Below are positions 49,475-58,085 of a stretch of 64,000 nt of DNA, piece by piece. The stretch lies in assembly GCA_013001055.1 (NCBI GenBank), contig JABDNH010000014.1:62001-126000 (forward strand), given 5' to 3'. Both the position numbers and the translations under genes were made by a program. Numbering within the stretch: position 1 is the first letter of the stretch; each line of letters starts with the position of its first letter. A model generated the notes under the pieces. That model was not told the DNA's origin. It was given only the letters and a program-made list of their open reading frames with translations, and ran no database searches. The stretch comes from Sphingomonas sp. Lineage in GTDB: Bacteria > Pseudomonadota > Alphaproteobacteria > Sphingomonadales > Sphingomonadaceae.

Positions 49475-50431
49475 ATGATCCAAGGCCAGGATCGCGCGAT
49501 CGAGGCATTCGCCAAGGCGTGGAAATCGGGCACGCCGCACCATGCGTGGCTGTTGGCGGGTCCGCGCGGGGTCGGAAAGGCAACATTCGCCAAGGCGGTG
49601 GCTGCAAGGGTACTGGCAGAAGTCGCTGGACCACCACCGAGCGCGCCAGGCCTCGATCTTGAGGAAGATCACCCTACGGCGGGGCTGCTCGCGGCCGGAT
49701 CGCATCCCGATTTTCGACTTCTCGAAAGGCAGATGAACAAGTCGGGTACGAATCTCAATCGCAACATCAAAGTCGAGCAGGTGCGTGCCATCGCGCAGCT
49801 TTTGTCGATTGCGCCATCGATGGCCGATTGGCGCGTCGTGGTGATCGACAGCGCGGATGACTTGGAGGCCGGAGGCGCCAATGCGCTCCTAAAGATGTTG
49901 GAAGAACCGCCTGCCAAAACGCTATTTTTTCTGGTGACCCATGCGCCGGGTCGATTGTTGCCGACCATTCGATCGCGCTGCAGAAGGCTGGATTTTCAGC
50001 CACTTGGCAATGACGTCATGGCGTCCCTCCTGGAAGAGCGCATCGGCGCGACCGATGCGACCCTGGTGTCACTTGCGCAGGGATCGATCGGCCGCGCACT
50101 GGCGATCTCCGAGCTTGGCTTGGCAAGGCTTGCCGATGATGCACGCACCATCATGCGTGAAGGGGATCCGACCAACGCGCGTCGCTCGGCGCTTGCCAAG
50201 TCGCTTTCGACGAAGGCGAATGCGGACAGATATGCGCGCTTCCTCGAACTGGTTCCGGGCATCGTTGCTGACGAGGCGAGGGGAGCCGAAGGCGCGCGTC
50301 GCGAACGAGCGCTGGCGGCCTACGGGCAGGTGCGCGAGGTCGTGGCGATCGCGCCGCGTCTGTCCCTTGATGCCGGTGCGACGGCGTTCCGGCTCGGTGG
50401 CATGCTGGCGAGCGTTGCCGAGCCTGCTTGA
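49475..50431 (+). CDS. holB: DNA polymerase III delta' subunit
   Basis: A 318-residue clamp-loader subunit with an AAA+ domain: LLAGPRGVGKATF as P-loop, VVVIDSADDLEAGGANALL and KMLEEPP. IRSRCRRLDF is the SRC motif. Unlike E. coli there is no zinc CxxC cluster. It opens the sliding clamp with delta and tau. Start at MIQGQDRAIE; an earlier start overlapping tmk is less likely. Confidence 0.93.
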   Translation: MIQGQDRAIEAFAKAWKSGTPHHAWLLAGPRGVGKATFAKAVAARVLAEVAGPPPSAPGLDLEEDHPTAGLLAAGSHPDFRLLERQMNKSGTNLNRNIKVEQVRAIAQLLSIAPSMADWRVVVIDSADDLEAGGANALLKMLEEPPAKTLFFLVTHAPGRLLPTIRSRCRRLDFQPLGNDVMASLLEERIGATDATLVSLAQGSIGRALAISELGLARLADDARTIMREGDPTNARRSALAKSLSTKANADRYARFLELVPGIVADEARGAEGARRERALAAYGQVREVVAIAPRLSLDAGATAFRLGGMLASVAEPA

Positions 50432-50463
50432 ACGTAGCGCTCGCCACGGCTAGGCGGGGCGCA

Positions 50464-51963
50464 ATGTCTTATTATCTCACCACGGCCATCAGCTATCCCA
50501 ACGGCAAGCCGCATATCGGTCATGCCTACGAAGCCATTTCCGCCGATGTCATGGCGCGATTCAAGCGCGCCCAGGGCGAAGACGTCTATTTCCAGACCGG
50601 GACTGACGAACATGGCCTGAAGATGGCGCAGACGGCGCGTGAACTAGGCAAGGCCCCCGCCGACTTGGCATCGGAAATGTCCCAGCTTTTCATCGACATG
50701 TGCGATACACTTGGTGTCACATATGATCGATTTATCCGGACCACGGACGCGGATCATCACAAGGCATCGAAAGCCATCTGGGAAGCGATGGAAGCCAATG
50801 GCGACTTTTATCTTGGCCGCTACGAAGGCTGGTATTCGGTTCGCGACGAAGCCTTTTACGATGAGAAGGAGCTGACCGAAGGAGAGGGTGGCGAAAAGCT
50901 ATCGCCCGAGGGGACGCCCGTCGAGTGGACGGTCGAGGAGACCTGGTTTTTCAAGCTGTCGGCCTATCAGCAGCCGTTGCTCGATCACATCGCGGCCAAC
51001 CCCGACTTCATACAGCCCGACAGCCGCCGCAACGAGGTTGTGCGTTTTATCGAAAGCGGCCTGCGCGATCTCAGCGTTTCTCGCACCAGTTTCGACTGGG
51101 GCGTAAAGGTGCCGGGAAGCCCCGATCACGTCATGTATGTCTGGGTCGACGCGTTGACCAACTACATTACCGGCGTGGGCTATCCGAACGGCGGCGAAGC
51201 GTGGGACAAATATTGGCCCGCGGACGTGCATCTGATCGGTAAGGATATCATTCGCTTTCACGCGGTCTACTGGCCAGCCTTCCTGATGAGTGCGGGGATC
51301 GCGCTTCCGAAACAGGTTTATGCGCATGGTCACCTGCTCGGCGAAGGCGGCGTCAAAATGTCCAAGAGCCTCGGCAATGTGGTCGATCCGCAGGTCATGG
51401 TCGAACGCTATGGTGTCGACGCGCTGCGCTATTACCTGCTGCGCGAGGTCACCTACGGGCAGGACGGCGCCGTGGGTGAAGAAGCGTTGGTGACGCGCGT
51501 CAACGCCGAACTCGCCAACAGCTTCGGGAATTTGGCGCAACGCACGCTCTCGATGATCCACAAAAATTGCAACGGCGTTATCCCTGCGGCCGGAAATGCC
51601 AGCGAAGACAAGGCCTTGCTTGATGACGTCACGACGTCAGCGACCGAAAAGTTGCCCGCAGCGTTTGAGCGCTGGGCTTTTTCGCAAGGCATCGAGGCGT
51701 GGATGAACGCGGTCAATGCCTGCAACGCCTATGTCGATGCGCAGGCGCCTTGGGCGCTCAAGAAGACCGATCCCGAGCGGATGGCCGACGTGCTGGGCAC
51801 GCTGGCGGCGGCAACCGGGATCCTTGCCGAAGCGATCCTGCCAGTGGTGCCGACGGGCGCGCAGTCGATCCTCGACCAGCTGGGGCAGGGGGAGGGGCAA
51901 GTAATCGACAAGCCGTCGCCTGCCTTCCCGCGGCTGGAGCTCGCGGCGGAGGATGGCAAATGA
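50464..51963 (+). CDS. metG: Methionyl-tRNA synthetase
   Basis: A 499-residue class I synthetase. HIGH is PHIGHAYE near residue 16; KMSKS is in GVKMSKSLGNVVDP near residue 298. No zinc cysteines in the connective domain and no C-terminal tRNA-binding EMAP domain, so it is the short metRS type. Its stop overlaps the tatD start (ATGA). Confidence 0.95.
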   Translation: MSYYLTTAISYPNGKPHIGHAYEAISADVMARFKRAQGEDVYFQTGTDEHGLKMAQTARELGKAPADLASEMSQLFIDMCDTLGVTYDRFIRTTDADHHKASKAIWEAMEANGDFYLGRYEGWYSVRDEAFYDEKELTEGEGGEKLSPEGTPVEWTVEETWFFKLSAYQQPLLDHIAANPDFIQPDSRRNEVVRFIESGLRDLSVSRTSFDWGVKVPGSPDHVMYVWVDALTNYITGVGYPNGGEAWDKYWPADVHLIGKDIIRFHAVYWPAFLMSAGIALPKQVYAHGHLLGEGGVKMSKSLGNVVDPQVMVERYGVDALRYYLLREVTYGQDGAVGEEALVTRVNAELANSFGNLAQRTLSMIHKNCNGVIPAAGNASEDKALLDDVTTSATEKLPAAFERWAFSQGIEAWMNAVNACNAYVDAQAPWALKKTDPERMADVLGTLAAATGILAEAILPVVPTGAQSILDQLGQGEGQVIDKPSPAFPRLELAAEDGK

Positions 51964-52739
51964 GCCTGATCGATAGCCATTGCCACCTCAACTATGAGGG
52001 GCTGGTCGAGCGCCAGGACGAGGTGCTTGCCAATGCCCGCGCCCGCGGCGTTACCGGCATGCTGAACATCTCGACGCGCCAAAGCGAATGGGATGACATC
52101 ATCGCTACGGCAGAGCGCCATGATGATGTTTGGGCGACCATCGGCGTCCACCCGCATGAAGCCGACAATCATCCGGATCTGGGTGTCGAGGCGCTGGTTG
52201 AGGCGGCACAACACCCCAAGGTTATCGCGATCGGCGAATGCGGGCTCGACTATTATTACGACAAATCGGACCGCGGGGCGCAAAAGGAGCGGTTCGGGGC
52301 GCATATAGAAGCTGCCCAGCGTACCGGACTACCGCTTGTCGTCCACACCCGCGATGCAGAAAAAGATACGGCCGAAATTTTGGCGCGCGCGGTAGAAGAA
52401 GGCAGTGTCCGGGGCGTGCTGCATTGCTTTACCAGTTCGCAATGGCTGGCCGATGAAGCGCTCAAATTCGGATTTTACATCTCGCTGAGCGGAATCGTGA
52501 CGTTCAAGAACGCCAAGGAACTGCAGGATACGGCCAAGACGATTCCCGATGATCGGTTCCTGGTAGAGACCGACAGTCCGTTCCTTGCCCCCGTGCCCAA
52601 TCGCGGCAAGACGTGCGAACCTGCATTCGTTGCCGATACGGCCGCCTTCGTTGCCGAACTGCGCGGTGAAAGTTTAGAAGAAGTGAAAGCAAAAAGCACT
52701 GCCAACTTCTTCAGATTATTCGACAAAGCATCGGCGTGA
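51960..52739 (+). CDS. tatD: TatD-family metal-dependent deoxyribonuclease
   Basis: A 259-residue TIM-barrel hydrolase. Metal ligands: LIDSHCHLNY, IGECGLDYYY, VVHTRDAE, GVLHCFTSS, LVETDSPFLAP. Such enzymes are 3'-5' DNases or deacylases. It is coupled to metG and to the MBL gene downstream, the usual alphaproteobacterial order. Confidence 0.93.
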   Translation: MSLIDSHCHLNYEGLVERQDEVLANARARGVTGMLNISTRQSEWDDIIATAERHDDVWATIGVHPHEADNHPDLGVEALVEAAQHPKVIAIGECGLDYYYDKSDRGAQKERFGAHIEAAQRTGLPLVVHTRDAEKDTAEILARAVEEGSVRGVLHCFTSSQWLADEALKFGFYISLSGIVTFKNAKELQDTAKTIPDDRFLVETDSPFLAPVPNRGKTCEPAFVADTAAFVAELRGESLEEVKAKSTANFFRLFDKASA

Positions 52740-53503
52740 AGGTCCGTGTTCTGGGCTGCGGAACGTCTTCAGGCGTGCCGCGGATCGGAAATGAATGGGG
52801 GCGGTGCGATCCTGGCGAACCGCGCAATCGGCGGACGCGCTCGTCAGTCCTGATCGATAGCGGCGGCGAGACTTTGCTGGTCGATTGTGGGCCGGACCTT
52901 CGCCAACAGCTCCTCGATGCCGGCCGCTCCGATATCGATGCAACGATAATTACGCATGATCATGCCGATCATACGCACGGCATCGATGACCTGCGCCAAC
53001 TGGCAAGGGTGACGGGTCGCAGGATGCCGTTATGGGCGCGCGCGGAGACAATGGCGGGACTTGAACAGCGCTTCTCCTACGCGTTTTCTGGTCATCGATA
53101 CTATGACGCGATCCTGGAACCCGAAATTCTCGCGGCGAATGACAAAGCGTGGGGTGGGGGCAGGCTGCGCTTCGTCGACCAACCGCATGGCGGGATCACA
53201 AGCTTGGGTATCCGGTTTGATCGCGATCACAAGTCGCTAGTCTACGCCATTGATTTCAGCGACTTAAGCGACGAAATGGCCACACTTTATACGGGCGCGG
53301 ATGTCTGGATTTGCGATTGCCTCGGGATCAAGCCGCATCCAACCCATGCGCACCTCGATGCCGTCCTTGGCTGGGCGCAGGATCTCAAGGTCGGCCAGCT
53401 TTGGTTGACGCACCTCGACATTGTCATGGACTATTCCCATCTCAAGGGGACGCTGCCCGATTGGGCGGCGCCCGCCCATGATGGATTGGAGATCGAACTT
53501 TGA
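52736..53503 (+). CDS. Metallo-beta-lactamase-fold hydrolase (PhnP-like)
   Basis: A 255-residue MBL-fold protein: VRVLGCGTSSGVPRIG, ITHDHADHTHGIDDLR (metal site HxHxDH) and VYAIDFSD. Similar to PhnP/tRNase Z-like phosphodiesterases; substrate unknown. GTG start overlaps the tatD stop. Confidence 0.88.
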   Translation: MKVRVLGCGTSSGVPRIGNEWGRCDPGEPRNRRTRSSVLIDSGGETLLVDCGPDLRQQLLDAGRSDIDATIITHDHADHTHGIDDLRQLARVTGRRMPLWARAETMAGLEQRFSYAFSGHRYYDAILEPEILAANDKAWGGGRLRFVDQPHGGITSLGIRFDRDHKSLVYAIDFSDLSDEMATLYTGADVWICDCLGIKPHPTHAHLDAVLGWAQDLKVGQLWLTHLDIVMDYSHLKGTLPDWAAPAHDGLEIEL

Positions 53504-54084
53504 GCTCGAATGCACCCGAATGGGTGATGTTGATCATCCTGGTCGGTTTTCTCGTCTTCTTAATGTCGCGATCTGGCGAGCCGATCGGGAAACTGGCAAA
53601 AATGGCGCTCGCATGGGTCGGCATTTTTGCGCTTTTTTTCGTCGTTTTCACGTTCCGCGACGATTTTTCCTACGTCGCGCAGCGGGTGAGCACCGAGATT
53701 TCCGGACAGCCCGTCATCCAGGGCGACACATTACGCGTTCCCAAGGCGATTGATGGGCATTTCTATCTCGAGGCCGACGTCAATGGCGCCACCATTGAAT
53801 TCATGGTCGATAGTGGCGCAACAGTGACGACGCTTGGCCAAAGCGCGGCGCGTGAGGCCGGGCTGCAGATCAATGGACAACCCAACGTGATCGTCCAGAC
53901 CGCAAACGGCACGGTCGGCATGTATAGCACGCGCGCGCGTGATTTCGATGTCGGGCCGATCGAACGCAACAATATGCGCGTGCATGTCGCCGAGCGCGAC
54001 GATCTGAACGTCATCGGCATGAATTGGCTCAGCTCGCTCGACAGCTGGCGCGTGGAAGGGGACTGGCTGATCCTTCAGCCATAG
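53500..54084 (+). CDS. Membrane-anchored clan AA aspartic protease (TIGR02281 type)
   Basis: A 194-residue protein with two N-terminal membrane segments (about residues 8-21 and 33-50), then a retropepsin-like domain with active site FMVDSGATVTTLGQSAA near residue 106 and VIGMNWLSSL. It would act in the periplasm. The start is TTG in a TTGA overlap with the MBL gene. Substrate unknown. Confidence 0.87.
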   Translation: MSSNAPEWVMLIILVGFLVFLMSRSGEPIGKLAKMALAWVGIFALFFVVFTFRDDFSYVAQRVSTEISGQPVIQGDTLRVPKAIDGHFYLEADVNGATIEFMVDSGATVTTLGQSAAREAGLQINGQPNVIVQTANGTVGMYSTRARDFDVGPIERNNMRVHVAERDDLNVIGMNWLSSLDSWRVEGDWLILQP

Positions 54085-54227
54085 ACGGCCCGCTAAACGG
54101 GCTATCTACGTAGCATTTTACATAATACATATTATCAGACTTTAGGATTTTTGGCGAATTTGAGCCTATTGTCGTTCTGCACGCCCTCTTGCCTTGCCTA
54201 ATTGCGCATTCGCGCCATGGTGATCGT
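54085..54227. other. AT-rich gap with a 14-base palindrome upstream of mazG
   Basis: This 143-base gap is clearly AT-rich against its surroundings. It contains a small GCCCG/CGGGC hairpin right after the protease gene, CTACGTAG, and ATAATA-CA-TATTAT at 54122-54135. The latter is a perfect inverted repeat of operator size. No clear -35/-10 pair was found. Confidence 0.55.
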
Positions 54228-54962
54228 ATGAGCATCGAACGATTGACCGCCATCATGCGTCGGCTACGCGACAAGAAGACCGGCTGTGAATGGGATAGCG
54301 TGCAGACTTTTTCGACGATCGCGCCCTACACCATCGAGGAAGCCTACGAAGTCGCCGACGCGATTGCGCGCGGTGATATGGACGACCTGGCTGACGAACT
54401 GGGTGATCTGCAGCTGCAAGTCATCTTTCACAGCGTGATGGCCGAAGAAGACGGGCATTTCACGCTCGATGACGTTTTCCAGCGGATCTGCGACAAGATG
54501 GAACGTCGCCACCCGCACATTTTTGGTGACGCCAACGAAGGCGGCCATCATCTTTGGGAAGAGATCAAGGCTGCAGAACGAAAGGAAAGCGACGACCAGA
54601 GCGCGTTGGCCGGGGTGGCTTTGGCGCTCCCAGCCTTAGAGCGTGCCCAAAAGCTTCAAAAACGCGCCGCGCGCACCGGTTTCGATTGGCCCGATGCCAA
54701 CGGCGCCAAAGCAAAGATCGCCGAAGAAATCGCCGAGGTTGAGGCGGCTGACAGCGTTGCGGCATGCGAAGAGGAAATCGGCGATCTACTATTTGCCGTT
54801 GTAAACCTTGCACGGTTTCTCAAGATCGACAGCGAAGAGGCTCTACGCAAAGCCAATCGCAAATTCGAGAAACGCTTTCGATCAATCGAGACCACACCCG
54901 GTTTCGCCGACATGGAACTCGACGAAAAAGAAGCGTTATGGCAAGCAGCCAAGCGCGCCTGA
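54228..54962 (+). CDS. mazG: Nucleoside triphosphate pyrophosphohydrolase MazG
   Basis: A 244-residue protein with two MazG domains. First: CEWDSVQTF, EEAYEVADAI, LADELGDLQLQVIFH (EExxE/ExxD). Second: KAKIAEEIAEVEAAD and EEEIGDLLFAVVN. It hydrolyses NTPs to NMPs as housecleaning. Unlike the usual alphaproteobacterial order it points toward hflX rather than following it. Preceded by an AT-rich gap. Confidence 0.94.
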   Translation: MSIERLTAIMRRLRDKKTGCEWDSVQTFSTIAPYTIEEAYEVADAIARGDMDDLADELGDLQLQVIFHSVMAEEDGHFTLDDVFQRICDKMERRHPHIFGDANEGGHHLWEEIKAAERKESDDQSALAGVALALPALERAQKLQKRAARTGFDWPDANGAKAKIAEEIAEVEAADSVAACEEEIGDLLFAVVNLARFLKIDSEEALRKANRKFEKRFRSIETTPGFADMELDEKEALWQAAKRA

Positions 54963-54969
54963 CGGGCGG

Positions 54970-56268
54970 TCATAGCGCATCGAAACGGGCCTTGTTCGCC
55001 GGATCGAGCTGGACATCGAGTTTCATCGTTTCGCCTTCGAGGCTGCTTTCCAGGACCTTGCCATATTGATGAAGCCAGCTCAGGCGCGCGCCGTCGCTTG
55101 CCGGAAGCGTGATTTCGTAAATCTTCGCGCCTGCCGACAGTGCCTTGCCGACACGCTCTAGCAGCTCGTCGACCCCTTCCCCGCTCACCGCGCTGATCGC
55201 CATGACGTCATCGCGCCGCGTCGCCTCGGTCAATATGTCCGCGCCGCGATCGCCTTCGAGTAGGTCGATCTTGTTCCAGACTTCCAGCTGCGGCGGCGCG
55301 CCCTCCCCCTCCAGGCCCAATTCCTTAAGAACGGTTGCGACGTCATCGGCCTGCGCCTGCGTATCGGGATGCGCGATATCGCGGACGTGCAAGATCAGAT
55401 CGGCGCTGGCGACTTCCTCCAGGGTGGCGCGAAAAGCAGCCACCAGTTGGGTCGGCAAGTCGGAGACAAATCCCACCGTGTCCGACAGGATCACCTTGTC
55501 ATGTCCGGGTACGCGTATTTCGCGCATTGTCGGGTCGAGCGTCGCGAACAACAGATCTTCCGCCATAACCTCGGCGCGCGTTAGCCAGTTGAAAAGCGTG
55601 GACTTTCCGGCGTTGGTGTAGCCGACCAGCGCAACCACTGGCCAAGGCGCACGCTGGCGCCGGTCGCGGTGAAGGCCGCGGGTTTTCTTCACCTGCTCGA
55701 GCTCACGGCGAATTTTGGCCATGCGATCGCGGATCATGCGCCTGTCGGCCTCGATCTGTGTCTCGCCCGGGCCGCCCAGAAAGCCAAAGCCGCCGCGCTG
55801 GCGCTCGAGGTGGGTCCATGATCGCACGAGCCGTCCGGCTTGATAGTCCAGATGCGCAAGCTCGACCTGCAACCGGCCTTCGGCAGTCGCCGCACGTTCA
55901 CCAAAAATTTCGAGGATCAGCCCGGTGCGATCAATCACCTTGCATTGTGTCGCGTCTTCCAGATTTTTCTGCTGCACAGGACTCAGCGCCGCATCGACGA
56001 GTAGCAGGCCAGCACCTGCTTCCTTGGCGATCTCACCCATTTCCGCCGCCTGTCCCATTCCGAAAAGGCTGGCGGGGCGCACCGATCTGATGCGGTAGGC
56101 TCGCGCCTCGACCACATCGATGCTGATGGCCTCTGCCAGGCCCTTTGCTTCTTCGATCCGCGCATCCGTGCTTCGCGAGGCAGGTTGCCCCACGATATCC
56201 GGCACCGCCAGCAAGGCTTTCTCGCCCCTGGCTATTCCGTCCGCATTTTCCCGTTCAAAGACGCTCAG
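54970..56268 (-). CDS. hflX: GTPase HflX
   Basis: A ribosome-associated GTPase. An N-terminal HflX domain ([20 protein letters not shown] in part, [19 protein letters not shown] in part), [13 protein letters not shown], and a G domain with [13 protein letters not shown] and [10 protein letters not shown]. The start is unresolved: there is no ATG or GTG ahead of the conserved part; TTG 56214 gives 414 residues, whereas CTG 56268 overlaps the hfq stop (CTGA) and gives 432 with an N-terminus LSVFEREN that looks natural. I give the longer form. Confidence 0.85.
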   Translation of the reverse strand: MSVFERENADGIARGEKALLAVPDIVGQPASRSTDARIEEAKGLAEAISIDVVEARAYRIRSVRPASLFGMGQAAEMGEIAKEAGAGLLLVDAALSPVQQKNLEDATQCKVIDRTGLILEIFGERAATAEGRLQVELAHLDYQAGRLVRSWTHLERQRGGFGFLGGPGETQIEADRRMIRDRMAKIRRELEQVKKTRGLHRDRRQRAPWPVVALVGYTNAGKSTLFNWLTRAEVMAEDLLFATLDPTMREIRVPGHDKVILSDTVGFVSDLPTQLVAAFRATLEEVASADLILHVRDIAHPDTQAQADDVATVLKELGLEGEGAPPQLEVWNKIDLLEGDRGADILTEATRRDDVMAISAVSGEGVDELLERVGKALSAGAKIYEITLPASDGARLSWLHQYGKVLESSLEGETMKLDVQLDPANKARFDAL

Positions 56269-56696
56269 CGTCGTTCTCCACCTGTCTGCAAGGTAGAAAC
56301 GGCGTGCTTGAACAAGAGTTGCGGCCCTTCTGCTGTAAGGAGCAGTAGCACAAAATCGTCATGGCCGATCAAGGTGCCACGCAGCATCACGCCGTTGAGC
56401 AGGAACACCGTGACGTCGCCGCCAGCCGCGCGATCGAGAAACTGGTCCTGCATGCCATCCCCGCTCAGAGCGGGCAGTTCGAGCGCCGGTTTGACGCCCG
56501 GCACAATCGTCGAAATGGCGTGCTTGTAGACGAGTTGCTCGCTGCCATCGCGGCGCAGCAAGACGCTGTAAGTCCCGAAACCCGCGATGTTCCCCTGCAG
56601 GCGAACACCCTTGATGAGAAAAAGACTGACCGAAATCTTTTCCTTGCGGCAGGCGTTCAGGAAGAGGTCCTGCACCTCGCTTCGCGGTTTGCTCAT
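56265..56696 (-). CDS. hfq: Tandem-domain RNA chaperone Hfq
   Basis: A 143-residue protein carrying two Hfq (Sm) domains in one chain; usual Hfq is 70-100 residues. Domain 1 (residues about 5-66) is classical: [35 protein letters not shown]. Domain 2 (about 78-140) is diverged: [34 protein letters not shown]. Domain 2 keeps the Gln-Asp and Lys-His of the proximal site but has lost the basic rim patch (RKEK becomes AAGG) and has Phe for Tyr. A trimer would make a six-domain ring with two faces. ntrX lies six bases upstream. Confidence 0.93.
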   Translation of the reverse strand: MSKPRSEVQDLFLNACRKEKISVSLFLIKGVRLQGNIAGFGTYSVLLRRDGSEQLVYKHAISTIVPGVKPALELPALSGDGMQDQFLDRAAGGDVTVFLLNGVMLRGTLIGHDDFVLLLLTAEGPQLLFKHAVSTLQTGGERR

Positions 56697-56702
56697 GATG
56701 TC

Positions 56703-58085
56703 CTATTTGTCTCCGCGCTTGTCCTGGATCCCTAGCGCCTTCAATTTGCGATGCAGCGCCGAGCGCTCCATGCCGATGAAGGCGGCCGTGCGAGAGATAT
56801 TGCCAGAAAAGCGGCGGATCTGGATGCGCAAATATTCACGCTCGAAGTTCTCGCGAGCCTCGCGAAGCGGCGAGCCCATGATCGCGACCGAACTGGTAAC
56901 GGTGATGCCCCCGCTGGCCTTGCCGTCGGTGACTTCTGCCGGGAGCAGGTCGACATCGATGCATTCGGCGCGGTCGCCAGGCATCATGATCATTGTGCGT
57001 TCCATGATGTTCCTGAGCTGGCGGACGTTTCCGGGCCAATCGTGCGCCTGCAGCGCGGCCAGTGCTTCATCCGACACGCGCGGCGGCTTGATGCGTCGCT
57101 CGACGGCAAAGCGGGCCAGGAAATGTTCGACCAAGACGGGAATGTCCTCGCGGCGTTCGTTCAGCGGCGGAATGCGGACGGGAACAACGTTGAGGCGATA
57201 GAACAGGTCTTCACGAAAATTTCCGGCATCGATCTCGGCCTGCAGGTCCTTGGCAGTGGCAGAAAGGACGCGCACGTCTACCTTCACGGGGCGTTGCCCC
57301 CCTACCCGCGTATAGCTCTGGTCTGTCAGCACCCGCAGTATCTTGGCCTGCGTGGTGCTCGGCATATCGGCGATTTCATCGAGGAAGAGCGTTCCACCGT
57401 GCGCCTGTTCGAGCAGCCCGGGTGTCGAAGCACCGTCTCGCTCGGTGCCGAAAAGCTCTTCTTCGACGCGATCAGGGTCCATCATGGCCGACGAGACCGA
57501 AATGAACGGCGCCGCTGCGCGCGTGCTCCATTGGTGGATCGTTCGCGCCGCGATTTCCTTGCCGACGCCCGCAGGCCCGGTGATGAGCACACGGCTTCCG
57601 GTGGGTGCAACACGCTTTAACGTGGCGCGCACGGCGTTGAGGGAAGCCGAGGAGCCGTTGAGCTGATCTTCCTGCCCGGCCTGCGCGCGCAACTCTTCAT
57701 TCTCGCGGCGCAGGCGCTGCGTCTCCGTGGCGCGTTCAACGAGGTGGAGCAGCTTTTCCGCTTCGAAGGGCTTTTCGATGAAGTCGACGGCGCCCGCTTT
57801 CACTGCGGCCACCGCCGTATCGAGGTTGCCGTGCCCCGAAATCATGATGCAGGGCAGCGTCTTGTCGCGGCGTTTGATTTCCTCGAGCAGTTGCAGGCCG
57901 TCGAGCTTCGATCCCTGCAGCCAGACATCGAGCAGCGCGAGCTGCGGGCGGCGATCCTCTATCGCGTCCAGTGCCTCGGTCGAATTGCCCGCGGTACGCA
58001 CCTGGTATCCCTCGTCCTCCAGCACGCCGGAGACCAGTTCGCGGATATCGGCTTCGTCATCGACGACCAGCACTTCTAAGCTCAT
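56703..58085 (-). CDS. ntrX: Nitrogen-assimilation response regulator NtrX
   Basis: A 460-residue NtrC-family regulator. Receiver: VDDEADIRELV, Asp53 in LLDVWLQG. AAA+ domain: ITGPAGVGKEIAAR, ELFGTERDG, GGTLFLDEIADMP. C-terminal HTH (RTAAFIGMERSALHRKL). The GAFTGA loop that touches sigma-54 is missing (ELFGTERDGASTPGLLEQ), as in other alphaproteobacterial NtrX, so it probably acts on sigma-70 promoters. ATGA overlap with ntrY. Confidence 0.94.
   Translation of the reverse strand: MSLEVLVVDDEADIRELVSGVLEDEGYQVRTAGNSTEALDAIEDRRPQLALLDVWLQGSKLDGLQLLEEIKRRDKTLPCIMISGHGNLDTAVAAVKAGAVDFIEKPFEAEKLLHLVERATETQRLRRENEELRAQAGQEDQLNGSSASLNAVRATLKRVAPTGSRVLITGPAGVGKEIAARTIHQWSTRAAAPFISVSSAMMDPDRVEEELFGTERDGASTPGLLEQAHGGTLFLDEIADMPSTTQAKILRVLTDQSYTRVGGQRPVKVDVRVLSATAKDLQAEIDAGNFREDLFYRLNVVPVRIPPLNERREDIPVLVEHFLARFAVERRIKPPRVSDEALAALQAHDWPGNVRQLRNIMERTMIMMPGDRAECIDVDLLPAEVTDGKASGGITVTSSVAIMGSPLREARENFEREYLRIQIRRFSGNISRTAAFIGMERSALHRKLKALGIQDKRGDK

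Noticed and set aside
56703-58085. NtrX as a sigma-54 activator
   Set aside because: The GAFTGA loop is absent, as in other alphaproteobacterial NtrX, so sigma-54 contact is not expected.
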